Shown one piece after another: positions 1 through 8,999 of a DNA stretch of 64,000 nt. Position numbers and translations under genes: made by a program. The notes under the pieces were generated by a model. That model was not told where the DNA came from, made no database searches, and saw only the letters and a list, made by a program, of their open reading frames with translations. The DNA lies in the NCBI RefSeq assembly GCF_000296385.1, contig NZ_JH815185.1:1900930-1964929 (forward strand), in the 5' to 3' direction. Position 1 is the stretch's first letter, and each line of letters opens with the position of its first letter. Source of the stretch: Lachnoanaerobaculum sp. OBRC5-5. Its GTDB lineage: Bacteria > Bacillota > Clostridia > Lachnospirales > Lachnospiraceae.

Positions 1-224
1 AGTTTCAATCCGAATTGTGCACCGTCTCCAAGTAATTCTTTAAATCTCGGAGTGTCATCCGGTGTGGAAATTATAAGTATCTCTCTAATCCCTGCCTCCA
101 TCAATACGGAAATAGGATAATAAATCATTGGCTTGTCATAAATAGGCAATAGCTGTTTTGATGTAACCTTTGTAAGCGGATATAATCTTGTGCCGCTACC
201 ACCTGCTAATATAATACCCTTCAT
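1..224 (-). CDS. rfbA: Glucose-1-phosphate thymidylyltransferase, N-terminal part
   Basis: The visible 74 residues start [18 protein letters not shown], the nucleotide-binding signature of sugar-phosphate nucleotidylyltransferases. They continue with [16 protein letters not shown], typical of RfbA/RmlA, which makes dTDP-glucose from dTTP and glucose-1-phosphate as the first step of dTDP-L-rhamnose synthesis. The gene runs off the left edge, so about three quarters of the protein is missing. The ATG at 222-224 has a GAGGA ribosome-binding site just upstream. It is separated from the atp operon by a terminator and has its own promoter. The family assignment is firm. RmlA versus another dTDP-sugar pyrophosphorylase cannot be settled from this fragment. 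Confidence 0.9.
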   Translation of the reverse strand, partial: MKGIILAGGSGTRLYPLTKVTSKQLLPIYDKPMIYYPISVLMEAGIREILIISTPDDTPRFKELLGDGAQFGLK

Positions 225-295
225 TGTTCGTCCTCACTTTCGCTAGGGCTTTTTCAACCTCAAAGCCGTTATGAATATAACTTTCAATAACTTTT

Positions 296-324
296 ATAAT
301 ACCATAATTTGACAAATCTGTGAA
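296..324 (-). promoter_or_regulatory. Probable sigma-A promoter of rfbA
   Basis: On the minus strand, TTCACA (319-324) and TATTAT (296-301) are separated by 17 bp, with a TG one base before the -10 (extended -10). Each hexamer has one mismatch to consensus. The site lies about 70 nt upstream of the rfbA start codon and just downstream of the atp terminator, which fits independent transcription. Confidence 0.65.
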
Positions 325-327
325 GAA

Positions 328-378
328 ATAAAAAAGGATTGTATGTTACATCCCTTTTAAAACCAACATACAATCCTT
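328..378 (-). terminator. Rho-independent terminator of the atp operon
   Basis: A perfect 14-bp inverted repeat (arms 334-347 and 365-378, AAGGATTGTATGTT and its complement) follows the atpC stop codon. Reading the minus strand it is followed by a T-run, TTTTTTATTT. Confidence 0.93.
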
Positions 379-383
379 ATAAT

Positions 384-785
384 TTATTTAATCCCTGCTA
401 CATCCAGACGAACCAATGCTCTTCTGAGTGCAAGCTCAGCTCTGGCAACATCTATACCGTCTCTTTGAGAAAGTCTTTTTTCAGCTCTCTCCTTTGCTTC
501 TTTGGCTCTGTTAACATCTATCTCGTCACCGTACTCACATGAATCGGCAAGTATTGTAACTTCATCCTGTAAGATCTCCGCAAAGCCTGAGTGAAGAGCA
601 CAAGTCTTTACACTTCCGTCCTCACAATGTATAGATAATTTACCCGGTGCTATTACATTTACCATAGGGATATGCTTGGCATATATACCGACATTTCCCT
701 GTGTTGTGGTAAACTCCACCATTGTAGCATCCCCTTCAAAAAAAATATGGTCGGGACACATTATCTTTAATGCAAACTTGTCCAT
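384..785 (-). CDS. atpC: F1Fo ATP synthase epsilon subunit
   Basis: This 133-residue protein has the normal length and layout of the epsilon subunit. An N-terminal beta-sandwich (about 1-85, including the TTTQGNVGIYAKHIPM stretch) is followed by a two-helix C-terminal domain rich in Ala, Glu and Arg (about 90-133). Epsilon connects the gamma shaft to the c-ring, and its C-terminal helices can inhibit ATP hydrolysis. It is the last gene of the atp operon, 8 nt after atpD and directly before the operon terminator. Confidence 0.96.
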   Translation of the reverse strand: MDKFALKIMCPDHIFFEGDATMVEFTTTQGNVGIYAKHIPMVNVIAPGKLSIHCEDGSVKTCALHSGFAEILQDEVTILADSCEYGDEIDVNRAKEAKERAEKRLSQRDGIDVARAELALRRALVRLDVAGIK

Positions 786-793
786 ACTACCTC

Positions 794-2224
<1,431 letters not shown>

Positions 2225-3091
2225 TTATTCTATGGCGTTGGCTCCGGCCACAATCTCTGTAAGCTCTTGAGTGATAGCACCCTGACGAGCTCTGTTATAC
2301 TGTAATCCGAGCTTATCTATAAGTTCTTCCGCATTTGATGTTGCAGAATCCATAGCGGTCATTCTGGCACCGTTTTCTGAAGCAACAGACTGCATCAGAC
2401 CGCCATAAATAACAGAAGAAATGTATTTTGGAATTATAGCATCCAATACTTCATCTTCATTGGGAGAATAATTCATAAGGGCTCTTGGACCCTCACTTTC
2501 TGTAGTCTCAGGCTGCAATAAATCTTCCTTGCTGATAGGAAGCAATTTCAAAAGTACAGGATCATGTACCACCGTATTCTTGAAATTGGTATATATCACA
2601 TAAATCTCTGAGAGCTTTCCGCTTTCATAGTCGTCAAGCAATACCTTTGTAATATCTGCGGCATCCTTGTACAGCGGCTCTTCCACAATCTCTGAAAAGT
2701 CTCCCTCTACTTCAAAGCCTTTATGTAAGAGTGTATCTCTACCTTTTTTACCCACTGCATATATAAGTGTTTCATTGCTTTTGAATTCGCTTATTACCTG
2801 CCTGCTTACAGCATTGTTATAGCCTCCTGCAAGGCCTCTGTTACCTGTAATAACCAATACTCCTGTCTTACCGCCGTCATTCTTCTTAAGATACTTATGA
2901 GATATATTCTCACTTTTCTCAAGCATTGATGCGATAGTTTGATACATTACGGTAAAGTAAGGCTTGGAAGCATCCGCTTTTGCCCTTGCTTTTTGAAGCT
3001 TAACCGTTGCTACAAGTTTCATGGCTTTGGTAATCTGAGCAGTGCTTTGTATCGCCGCACGCCTACGCTTTATTTCCTTCATTGAAGCCAT
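2225..3091 (-). CDS. atpG: F1Fo ATP synthase gamma subunit
   Basis: At 288 residues this has the usual gamma length. The N-terminal helix (SMKEIKRRRAAIQSTAQITKAM) and the C-terminal helix (ATSNAEELIDKLGLQYNRARQGAITQE) are the conserved coiled-coil pair that forms the rotating shaft inside the alpha3beta3 ring. The central Rossmann-like part contains GNRGLAGGYN. Translation starts at ATG with an AGG-type site. The gene follows atpA by 12 nt and precedes atpD by 39 nt. Confidence 0.96.
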   Translation of the reverse strand: MASMKEIKRRRAAIQSTAQITKAMKLVATVKLQKARAKADASKPYFTVMYQTIASMLEKSENISHKYLKKNDGGKTGVLVITGNRGLAGGYNNAVSRQVISEFKSNETLIYAVGKKGRDTLLHKGFEVEGDFSEIVEEPLYKDAADITKVLLDDYESGKLSEIYVIYTNFKNTVVHDPVLLKLLPISKEDLLQPETTESEGPRALMNYSPNEDEVLDAIIPKYISSVIYGGLMQSVASENGARMTAMDSATSNAEELIDKLGLQYNRARQGAITQELTEIVAGANAIE

Positions 3092-3103
3092 AATACACCT
3101 GCA

Positions 3104-4603
3104 CTATGCTTTCTTACATTCATTGATAACATCTGTAAGTCTTTTTGCCAAATCGTCGGAAATTTCTTTCTTATCTCTAATCTCAGCAGCTATCTCAGGA
3201 TGCTTGCTCTCTATAAATCTGAACAACTTATCCTGGAACTCAAGTACCTTCTCTGTAGGAACATCAAGCAAAAGTTTCTTTGTAGCGGCAAAGATAATGA
3301 TTATCTGATATTCAACCGCCATAGGCTTATAGTTTGGCTGCTTTAAGATCTCTCTGATTCTCTCACCCTGTGCCAACTGATTCTTTGTAGCTTCATCAAG
3401 TTCTGAACCGAACTGTGCAAATGATGCAAGCTCTCTATACTGCGCAAGCTCCAATCTTATAGGTCCTGCAATCTTCTTCATCGCCTTGATCTGTGCGGAA
3501 CCACCTACTCTTGATACTGAAAGTCCGGCATTGATAGCAGGTCTGAATCCCGAATTGAACATCTCCGTCTCAAGGTAAATCTGACCGTCTGTAATAGAAA
3601 TAACATTTGTAGGAATATACGCTGAAACGTCTCCTGCCTGTGTCTCTATTATAGGCAATGCGGTAAGTGAACCGCCGCCAAGGTCTTCCGACAATCTTGA
3701 AGCTCTCTCAAGAAGTCTTGAGTGAAGATAGAATACATCACCCGGATAAGCCTCACGACCCGGTGGTCTCTTAAGAAGAAGTGAAAGTGTACGATATGCG
3801 GCAGCATGCTTTGTAAGATCATCGTATACTACGAGTACATCCTCTCCTCTTTCCATCCATTCCTCACCTATAGCACAACCTGAGTAAGGTGCGATATATT
3901 GAAGCGGTGCAAGATCACTTGCGGTAGAAACTACTACTGTAGTGTAGTCCATAGCACCGTAATCCTCAAAAGTCTTTACAATTGATGCAACAGTGGAGGC
4001 CTTCTGTCCTATAGCAACATAGATACAGTGAACATTTTGTCCCTTTTGATTGATTATAGTATCTACAGCGATAGAAGTCTTTCCTGTCTGTCTGTCACCG
4101 ATTATAAGCTCTCTTTGTCCTCTTCCTATAGGAATCATGGCATCAATAGCCTTTATTCCTGTTTGAAGCGGTGTATCTACCGATTTTCTTTCGATAACAC
4201 CATGTGCAACTCTCTCTATTCTTCTAAAGGTATCTGAAGTTATAGGTCCCTTTCCGTCGATCGGCTGTCCAAGCGCGTTTACAACTCTACCTGTAAGTGC
4301 ATCTCCTACAGGAACCTCTACAACTCTACCTGTGGTCTTTACTGTATCACCCTCGCTGATATTCTTCTTATCACCAAGTAAAACAGCACCGACATTGTCC
4401 TCTTCCAAGTTAAGAACCATGCCGTAAACATCTCCCGGGAATTCCAGAAGCTCACCCTGCATAGCCTTTGCAAGACCATGTATTCTGGCAATACCGTCTG
4501 CCACCTGGATAACAGTACCCACATCTGATACCTCGAGTTTAGTTGAATACTTATTTATCTGCTCTTTTATAACTGAGCTGATTTCTTCAGGTCTTAGATT
4601 CAC
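3104..4603 (-). CDS. atpA: F1Fo ATP synthase alpha subunit
   Basis: The 499-residue alpha subunit is the non-catalytic nucleotide-binding partner of beta in F1. The P-loop GDRQTGKT is at residues 169-176, preceded by [11 protein letters not shown] and followed by the [17 protein letters not shown] signature near the alpha-beta interface. The start is a GTG (4601-4603) with AGAGGT about 9 nt upstream. No ATG alternative retains the conserved N-terminus ([15 protein letters not shown]). The gene is full length and lies between atpH and atpG. Confidence 0.98.
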   Translation of the reverse strand: MNLRPEEISSVIKEQINKYSTKLEVSDVGTVIQVADGIARIHGLAKAMQGELLEFPGDVYGMVLNLEEDNVGAVLLGDKKNISEGDTVKTTGRVVEVPVGDALTGRVVNALGQPIDGKGPITSDTFRRIERVAHGVIERKSVDTPLQTGIKAIDAMIPIGRGQRELIIGDRQTGKTSIAVDTIINQKGQNVHCIYVAIGQKASTVASIVKTFEDYGAMDYTTVVVSTASDLAPLQYIAPYSGCAIGEEWMERGEDVLVVYDDLTKHAAAYRTLSLLLKRPPGREAYPGDVFYLHSRLLERASRLSEDLGGGSLTALPIIETQAGDVSAYIPTNVISITDGQIYLETEMFNSGFRPAINAGLSVSRVGGSAQIKAMKKIAGPIRLELAQYRELASFAQFGSELDEATKNQLAQGERIREILKQPNYKPMAVEYQIIIIFAATKKLLLDVPTEKVLEFQDKLFRFIESKHPEIAAEIRDKKEISDDLAKRLTDVINECKKA

Positions 4604-4648
4604 TAGACTCGTACCTCTTTTCTTTAAACTTTTTGCCGGTAATACGGC

Positions 4649-5182
4649 TTATGATAACATTTTTCTCATCTTATCAATTCTTGTTTTTACACTTGAATCC
4701 ACAACTCTGTCACCGATTCTGATGACAATACCGCCTATGATACTCTCATCTACCACATATTCTACTTCAAGAGATTTATAATGTGATGACTTCAAAAGTT
4801 CATCCACTATTCTCTCTTTCTTTGAATCATCAAGCGGCAGCGCAGTCGTAACAGTTGCCTTTCCGATAAGAAGAAGCTCCTTTACACAATCTATAACATA
4901 ATCAAGTATAGGTATAAGTTCAGCCTGTCTCTTCTTTTCGATTATAGTCAATAAAAATCCCAATGAATCAACACTGATGTGATTCTCAAATATTCCCTTT
5001 ATAAAGTCGATTTTTTCCTCATCATCCATCTTAGGTGAATCAAGAAGTTCTATAATCTCGACATTCTCAAGTAAAATATTTTTCACTGATTTTATCTCCT
5101 CAAGTGCATCAATCAGATTGTTCTTTTCAGATACTACCGACACATAAGCATCTCCATATACTTTGGACACTAATTTTGCCAT
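4649..5182 (-). CDS. atpH: F1Fo ATP synthase delta subunit
   Basis: This 177-residue delta (OSCP) subunit links the peripheral stalk to the top of F1. It has the expected helical N-domain (AKLVSKVYGDAYVSVV) and a C-domain ending VDSSVKTRIDKMRKML, close to the family consensus D-x-S-V-[KR]-x-[RK]-[LI]. The ATG lies inside the end of atpF (13-nt overlap), with GGAG 7 nt upstream, which suggests translational coupling. Confidence 0.95.
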   Translation of the reverse strand: MAKLVSKVYGDAYVSVVSEKNNLIDALEEIKSVKNILLENVEIIELLDSPKMDDEEKIDFIKGIFENHISVDSLGFLLTIIEKKRQAELIPILDYVIDCVKELLLIGKATVTTALPLDDSKKERIVDELLKSSHYKSLEVEYVVDESIIGGIVIRIGDRVVDSSVKTRIDKMRKMLS

Positions 5183-5685
5183 GTACCATCTCCGATTTCT
5201 TTTAAAGTCTCTTCAACAAGTCTATCCTGCACTTCAACATTCATTGCAGAATTGACTGCTTTGCTTGCAATAATCGAAGCAACATCCACTATATTTGATT
5301 TAACTTCTTCCATGGCTTTTTTCTTTGCCAACTCTATTTCGTTGTTAGCCCTGTCAGTAATTCTTCTAGCTTCCGCCTTTGCTTCTTCTATGATTTCGTT
5401 TTCTCTATCCTTTGCCCTTTTTCTGGCATCCTCTAAGATAGCGTCAGCCTGCTTTTGGAAAGAGGCCAATTTTTCTTCGTACTCCGCCTTAAGAGCATCA
5501 GCTTTTGCCTTTGCATCTTTTGCACTTTCCAGGTCTCCGGCAACTCGCTCTCTTCTTTTTTTGAGCATATCCTTAGCCGGATTAAAAAGCAAATAGGAAA
5601 GAATAAAGAACAAGAAAAGGACCGCCAAGCCGGTAATGGCTGAATCAGCCAAAAGCTGAGGGTCAAATCCTATCAGTCTTTCCAT
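5170..5685 (-). CDS. atpF: F1Fo ATP synthase b subunit
   Basis: The 171-residue b subunit forms the peripheral stator stalk. A single N-terminal membrane segment (about residues 12-34, AITGLAVLFLFFILSYLLF) is followed by a long charged coiled coil rich in Ala, Lys, Glu and Arg. The sequence KPAKDML/RRERVAGDLESAK-like junction after the membrane segment is typical. The start codon has a strong GGAGG site 4 nt upstream. It follows atpE by 12 nt. Confidence 0.96.
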   Translation of the reverse strand: MERLIGFDPQLLADSAITGLAVLFLFFILSYLLFNPAKDMLKKRRERVAGDLESAKDAKAKADALKAEYEEKLASFQKQADAILEDARKRAKDRENEIIEEAKAEARRITDRANNEIELAKKKAMEEVKSNIVDVASIIASKAVNSAMNVEVQDRLVEETLKEIGDGTWQN

Positions 5686-5697
5686 AAAACCTCCAAA

Positions 5698-5979
<282 letters not shown>

Positions 5980-5981
5980 TC

Positions 5982-6002
5982 AAGTGAGGCACTTCCTCAC
6001 TT
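5982..6002 (-). other. Hairpin in the atpB-atpE intergenic leader
   Basis: A perfect 8-bp stem (AAGTGAGG at 5982-5989, CCTCACTT at 5995-6002) with a 5-nt loop lies in the 79-nt gap between atpB and atpE. There is no T-run after it on the minus strand, so it is not an obvious terminator. It precedes atpE, the subunit needed in most copies. Confidence 0.6.
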
Positions 6003-6034
6003 AAATCCATGAAAATATTTTACTATTCAATGAA

Positions 6035-6763
6035 CTATTCTAATTTGTCATTGATATAGACCATGCTGAGCATACAGAAAACATATGTCTGTAGTGCTCC
6101 TGAAAATACATCTGTATACAGATGTAAGAATGACGGCACACCAATCTTTAAAAAGATCGGCATCATACCATACCAAAGCCCCATGATTAAAACACCTGAA
6201 AGCACGTTTGCAAAAAGACGCAATGATATAGATATCGGGTTTGCTATCTCACCGATAACATTTATCGGAAAGAGCAACGGTATCGGCTCAAAGAGCGATG
6301 TAAAATGTTTTAACTTTCTGTTCTTTATACCCTGGAAATTTACTATTAAGAATGTGAAAAATCCGAGCATAAAAGTTACACCATAATCCGCTGTCGGGTT
6401 TCTAAGTCCGAGCAAACCGCTGAAGTTAGAAACAAAAATAAAGATAAAGATTGTTCCTATATAGTTTAAGAATCTATCCTTGTTTGCACCAAGTATAGTA
6501 TCGGTCATTCCCTCTAATGCTTCAATACCACATTCCAAAAAGTTTACAAATCCGCTCGGGACATTGTACGGATCAGCCGCCTTTATTGCTCTGTTTGCAA
6601 ATATTGCAAATATTGTAATCAATAAGACAACAATCAATAAGGAAACTGTAGTCGTAGTCAAATAGAGTTCCTGTCCGAAAAGCTTATACTTATACAGGCC
6701 ATGGATCATGAAATCCAAATTTTTGCTTCCGGCTGCACTTTCAGCTAAAATACTTAAGCTCAT
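6035..6763 (-). CDS. atpB: F1Fo ATP synthase a subunit
   Basis: The 242-residue a subunit is a polytopic stator protein that provides the ion half-channels facing the c-ring. The essential arginine lies in ISLRLFANVLSG, and the C-terminal helix contains LQTYVFCMLSMVYI. Both are conserved family features. Five or six hydrophobic segments are visible. The ATG overlaps the atpI stop codon by 4 nt (ATGA) behind an AGGAGGAG site. Full length. Confidence 0.96.
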   Translation of the reverse strand: MSLSILAESAAGSKNLDFMIHGLYKYKLFGQELYLTTTTVSLLIVVLLITIFAIFANRAIKAADPYNVPSGFVNFLECGIEALEGMTDTILGANKDRFLNYIGTIFIFIFVSNFSGLLGLRNPTADYGVTFMLGFFTFLIVNFQGIKNRKLKHFTSLFEPIPLLFPINVIGEIANPISISLRLFANVLSGVLIMGLWYGMMPIFLKIGVPSFLHLYTDVFSGALQTYVFCMLSMVYINDKLE

Positions 6764-7173
6764 GTCTCCTCCTTTCTTCTTTTTTCAAATATTTTTTTAA
6801 ACAATGGATACATATATGCACCCGATTTCAGTCCGAAAACAGATATGACAATCGCGAGTGCATTTATGTATCTACTGTTCCAAAATATTGCTACAACAAT
6901 AAATAAAGCCGCCTTCCTAAGCAAAGAATGAATCATAATCTTTCTCTGTGCAAAAGAAGGGTTCCCCCCATACAGGCTGTCTTCTGTGGATATTCCCATA
7001 TCAATGACCATGCCTATTACCAAAACACTACCTATAAGTATCCCAAGTTCAATCGGATAAACGGAATACTTCATAATTCCGGCAAAGGGAATTGCCGCCA
7101 GGCTCAAAATGATTTCATAAAGTAAAACTCCCATACCCATATAAAGGCATGTTCTTCTTGTTTCCTTATTCAT
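6760..7173 (-). CDS. atpI: ATP synthase subunit I-like membrane protein
   Basis: A small, four-helix hydrophobic protein (about 137 residues) directly before atpB, the usual place of atpI. AtpI proteins assist c-ring assembly or Mg2+ supply, and sequence conservation is poor, so the call leans on position and topology. The frame is open further upstream, but the ATG at 7173 is preferred. It overlaps the previous gene's stop by 8 nt and gives a normal N-terminus (MNKETRRTCLYMG). It ends in a charged tail (KRRKEET) that overlaps the atpB start. Confidence 0.75.
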   Translation of the reverse strand: MNKETRRTCLYMGMGVLLYEIILSLAAIPFAGIMKYSVYPIELGILIGSVLVIGMVIDMGISTEDSLYGGNPSFAQRKIMIHSLLRKAALFIVVAIFWNSRYINALAIVISVFGLKSGAYMYPLFKKIFEKRRKEET

Positions 7174-7456
7174 CCTTATTCTTAAAAATCCTACTTTCTC
7201 TTTTTGGCAAAACAAAAGTATTTTCTTGTTTTTGCAGGTTTTCTTCTTTCTTTTTGTCCATCTTTTTTATGGTATTCATGATCAGTCTAAACCCCGACAT
7301 ACATCCGCTTATCACTCCTATAAGCATAAATATCAGAGTAAACGGAAAGTGAAATCTTTCCTCCAATTTCATACCCAAAAAAGTACATAGTAAAATCGGT
7401 GTAACCATGGTAAAGCCGACCTGCGAAATCAGTGACAAATATTTTAAGGCTTCCAT
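7166..7456 (-). CDS. AtpZ/AtpI-family small membrane protein
   Basis: A 96-residue protein with two predicted membrane helices (about 10-30 and 38-60) and a charged cytoplasmic tail. The segment MVTPILLCTFLGMKLEERF followed by a second helix and KKMDKKKEEN fits the AtpZ/AtpI family found first in many clostridial atp operons. The ATG has AGGAGG 8 nt upstream. It is the promoter-proximal gene of the atp operon. The family is likely. A role in Mg2+/Ca2+ transport or c-ring assembly is only known from distant relatives. Confidence 0.7.
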   Translation of the reverse strand: MEALKYLSLISQVGFTMVTPILLCTFLGMKLEERFHFPFTLIFMLIGVISGCMSGFRLIMNTIKKMDKKKEENLQKQENTFVLPKRESRIFKNKDE

Positions 7457-7536
7457 ATCTCATACCTCCTACTATACTCCAAAACCTCAAAAACTTTCAA
7501 TATTGCATTTTATACTAAATTTTTTTCGGTTTTCTT

Positions 7537-7565
7537 ATTATACCTATATAATTCTTACTTGTCTA
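7537..7565 (-). promoter_or_regulatory. Sigma-A promoter of the atp operon
   Basis: On the minus strand TAGACA (7560-7565) and a perfect TATAAT (7537-7542) are 17 bp apart. Transcription would start near 7530, giving a leader of about 75 nt before the first atp gene. Confidence 0.75.
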
Positions 7566-7664
7566 TATCCGTGTTGTTTTTATCAGTATCATTGTTAAAT
7601 TAAAAACTTATTTTCAAAAAAATTATACAAAAATATTTTTGAGATGAAAGATGATAAAATGATG

Positions 7665-7693
7665 TTCTGTAAATCGTAAATATTTGTTATAAT
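7665..7693 (+). promoter_or_regulatory. Possible extended -10 promoter for the repeat-protein operon
   Basis: TGTTATAAT ends at 7693, a perfect -10 with the extended TG. The -35 region at 17 bp (TTCTGT, 7665-7670) is poor. A second TGCTATAAT ends at 7730. Either could serve the gene starting at 7800. Confidence 0.4.
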
Positions 7694-7799
7694 ATAGGAG
7701 CTATTTTATTGTTGACTAAGATGCTATAATAACTTGATATAGGGAATCGTGAGATTAAAATCAGTTTTATTCCCAGATAATCTAATAAAAGGAGGACAT

Positions 7800-8990
7800 A
7801 TGAAACATACTATCAGAAAAATGTTGGTTACAGGTATGATAAGCGGCTTGCTTTCACTTTCTACCGTTTCTGCGGTATATGCTGCAAACGGTTGGAAAGA
7901 ATCAAACGGTACCTGGACCTATCTCGATGACAACGGACAATTGCACAAAAGCTGGCTCCCGTCTTCAAACGGGTATTATTATATGGATTTGTCTACAGGC
8001 GTTATGGTGACCGGATGGAAGAAAATCGATTCCAAATGGTATTACTTTAAGTCTAACGGAATAATGGCTACAGGCTGGTTCAAAGTTGATAATGACTGGT
8101 ATTACACGCTCAGCAGCGGAAACCTTGTACAAAACAGCTGGTTAAAGAGCGATTCAAACTACTTCTACCTTAAGGGCACAGGTGTCATGGCCACAGGTTG
8201 GAGACAGATGGACGGTGCGTGGTATTATTTCAAGCCTGACGGAAGAGCCGCTTTCGGTTGGACAAAAGTTGGCGATAAGACCTATTATTTCTCCAGTTCC
8301 GCAAAGATGTATACATCATGGAATCAAATCGACGGCGTTTACTACTATTTCAATGCTGACGGTTCTATGAAAACAGGTTGGATAAATGACGGTACTCATA
8401 AGTTCTATATGGAAGAAGCTGAAGGCGAAAATCACGGTAAAATGACATTCGGTCTTAAGAAAATTTCCGGTGCATCTTACTATTTCAATGAAAAAGGTCA
8501 TATGATCACCGGTTGGTTGCAATCAAACGGCAAGTATTATTACTTTGATGCCGACGGAAAGATGGTAACCGGTAAATCTATAAATATAGAAGGAAAAGAA
8601 TACACATTTGATGCAAATGGTGTATGTACAAATCTTAGTGGCACTCCTAGCAGTGTCACTAATGCTATATCCGAAACAAAGAAATCAGACGGTAAAAGCA
8701 GTACGGCAGCACCTACTGCAGCCACTAATGAGGCACCTACAGTTGCACCCGGAGCAAAAACCGAATCTTCAAGTTCTTCTTCCTCTTCAGCTGCCCAGGC
8801 TTCTGCCGAAGCTAAACCCGGAAGCAAAGAAACAACAGCTCTCGCTTCACCGCTTGATGAGGCAAAAGCAAAAAATAATAAAGAAGAAGCGAAAAGTCCG
8901 GCTGATGAGAGCAAAAAGAATGCACAAAGTTCTTCTTCAAGCAAGGATGAAGTAGGTTTAAAACCCGGTGAAACATCCGGACCGAAATAG
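7800..8990 (+). CDS. Secreted cell-wall-binding-repeat protein with Ser/Ala/Lys-rich tail
   Basis: A 396-residue secreted protein. A signal peptide (positively charged start, hydrophobic core, AVYA-A cleavage site near residue 32) is followed by about 12 repeats of roughly 20 residues with the pattern W-x-x-x-x-x-x-W-Y-Y-F-x-x-x-G-x-M-x-T-G-W. This is the choline-binding-like cell-wall-binding repeat. The last 110 residues are low-complexity Ser, Ala, Lys and Thr with runs of serine, ending in KPGETSGPK. There is no catalytic domain, so it is probably a structural or adhesive surface protein. The frame is open from 7749, but the ATG at 7800 directly follows an AAAGGAGG site and starts the signal peptide. 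It is coupled to the muramidase gene 9 nt downstream. Confidence 0.85.
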   Translation: MKHTIRKMLVTGMISGLLSLSTVSAVYAANGWKESNGTWTYLDDNGQLHKSWLPSSNGYYYMDLSTGVMVTGWKKIDSKWYYFKSNGIMATGWFKVDNDWYYTLSSGNLVQNSWLKSDSNYFYLKGTGVMATGWRQMDGAWYYFKPDGRAAFGWTKVGDKTYYFSSSAKMYTSWNQIDGVYYYFNADGSMKTGWINDGTHKFYMEEAEGENHGKMTFGLKKISGASYYFNEKGHMITGWLQSNGKYYYFDADGKMVTGKSINIEGKEYTFDANGVCTNLSGTPSSVTNAISETKKSDGKSSTAAPTAATNEAPTVAPGAKTESSSSSSSSAAQASAEAKPGSKETTALASPLDEAKAKNNKEEAKSPADESKKNAQSSSSSKDEVGLKPGETSGPK

Positions 8991-8999
8991 AGGTACAAA

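Larger units (their letters stand above)
7457..7799. other. Divergent intergenic region, 343 bp, AT-rich
   Basis: This spacer separates the atp operon (leftward) from the repeat-protein pair (rightward). It holds the atp promoter at 7537-7565. Further right are two plus-strand TATAAT boxes, each with an upstream TG (extended -10), at 7688-7693 and 7725-7730. Neither has a good -35 at the right distance, though TTGACT occurs at 7712-7717. The middle part (7600-7660) is almost pure A/T with no structure I can identify. Confidence 0.6.

Noticed and set aside
7749-7799. GTG start upstream of the first repeat protein
   Set aside because: The ATG at 7800 has AAAGGAGG immediately upstream and begins a normal signal peptide.
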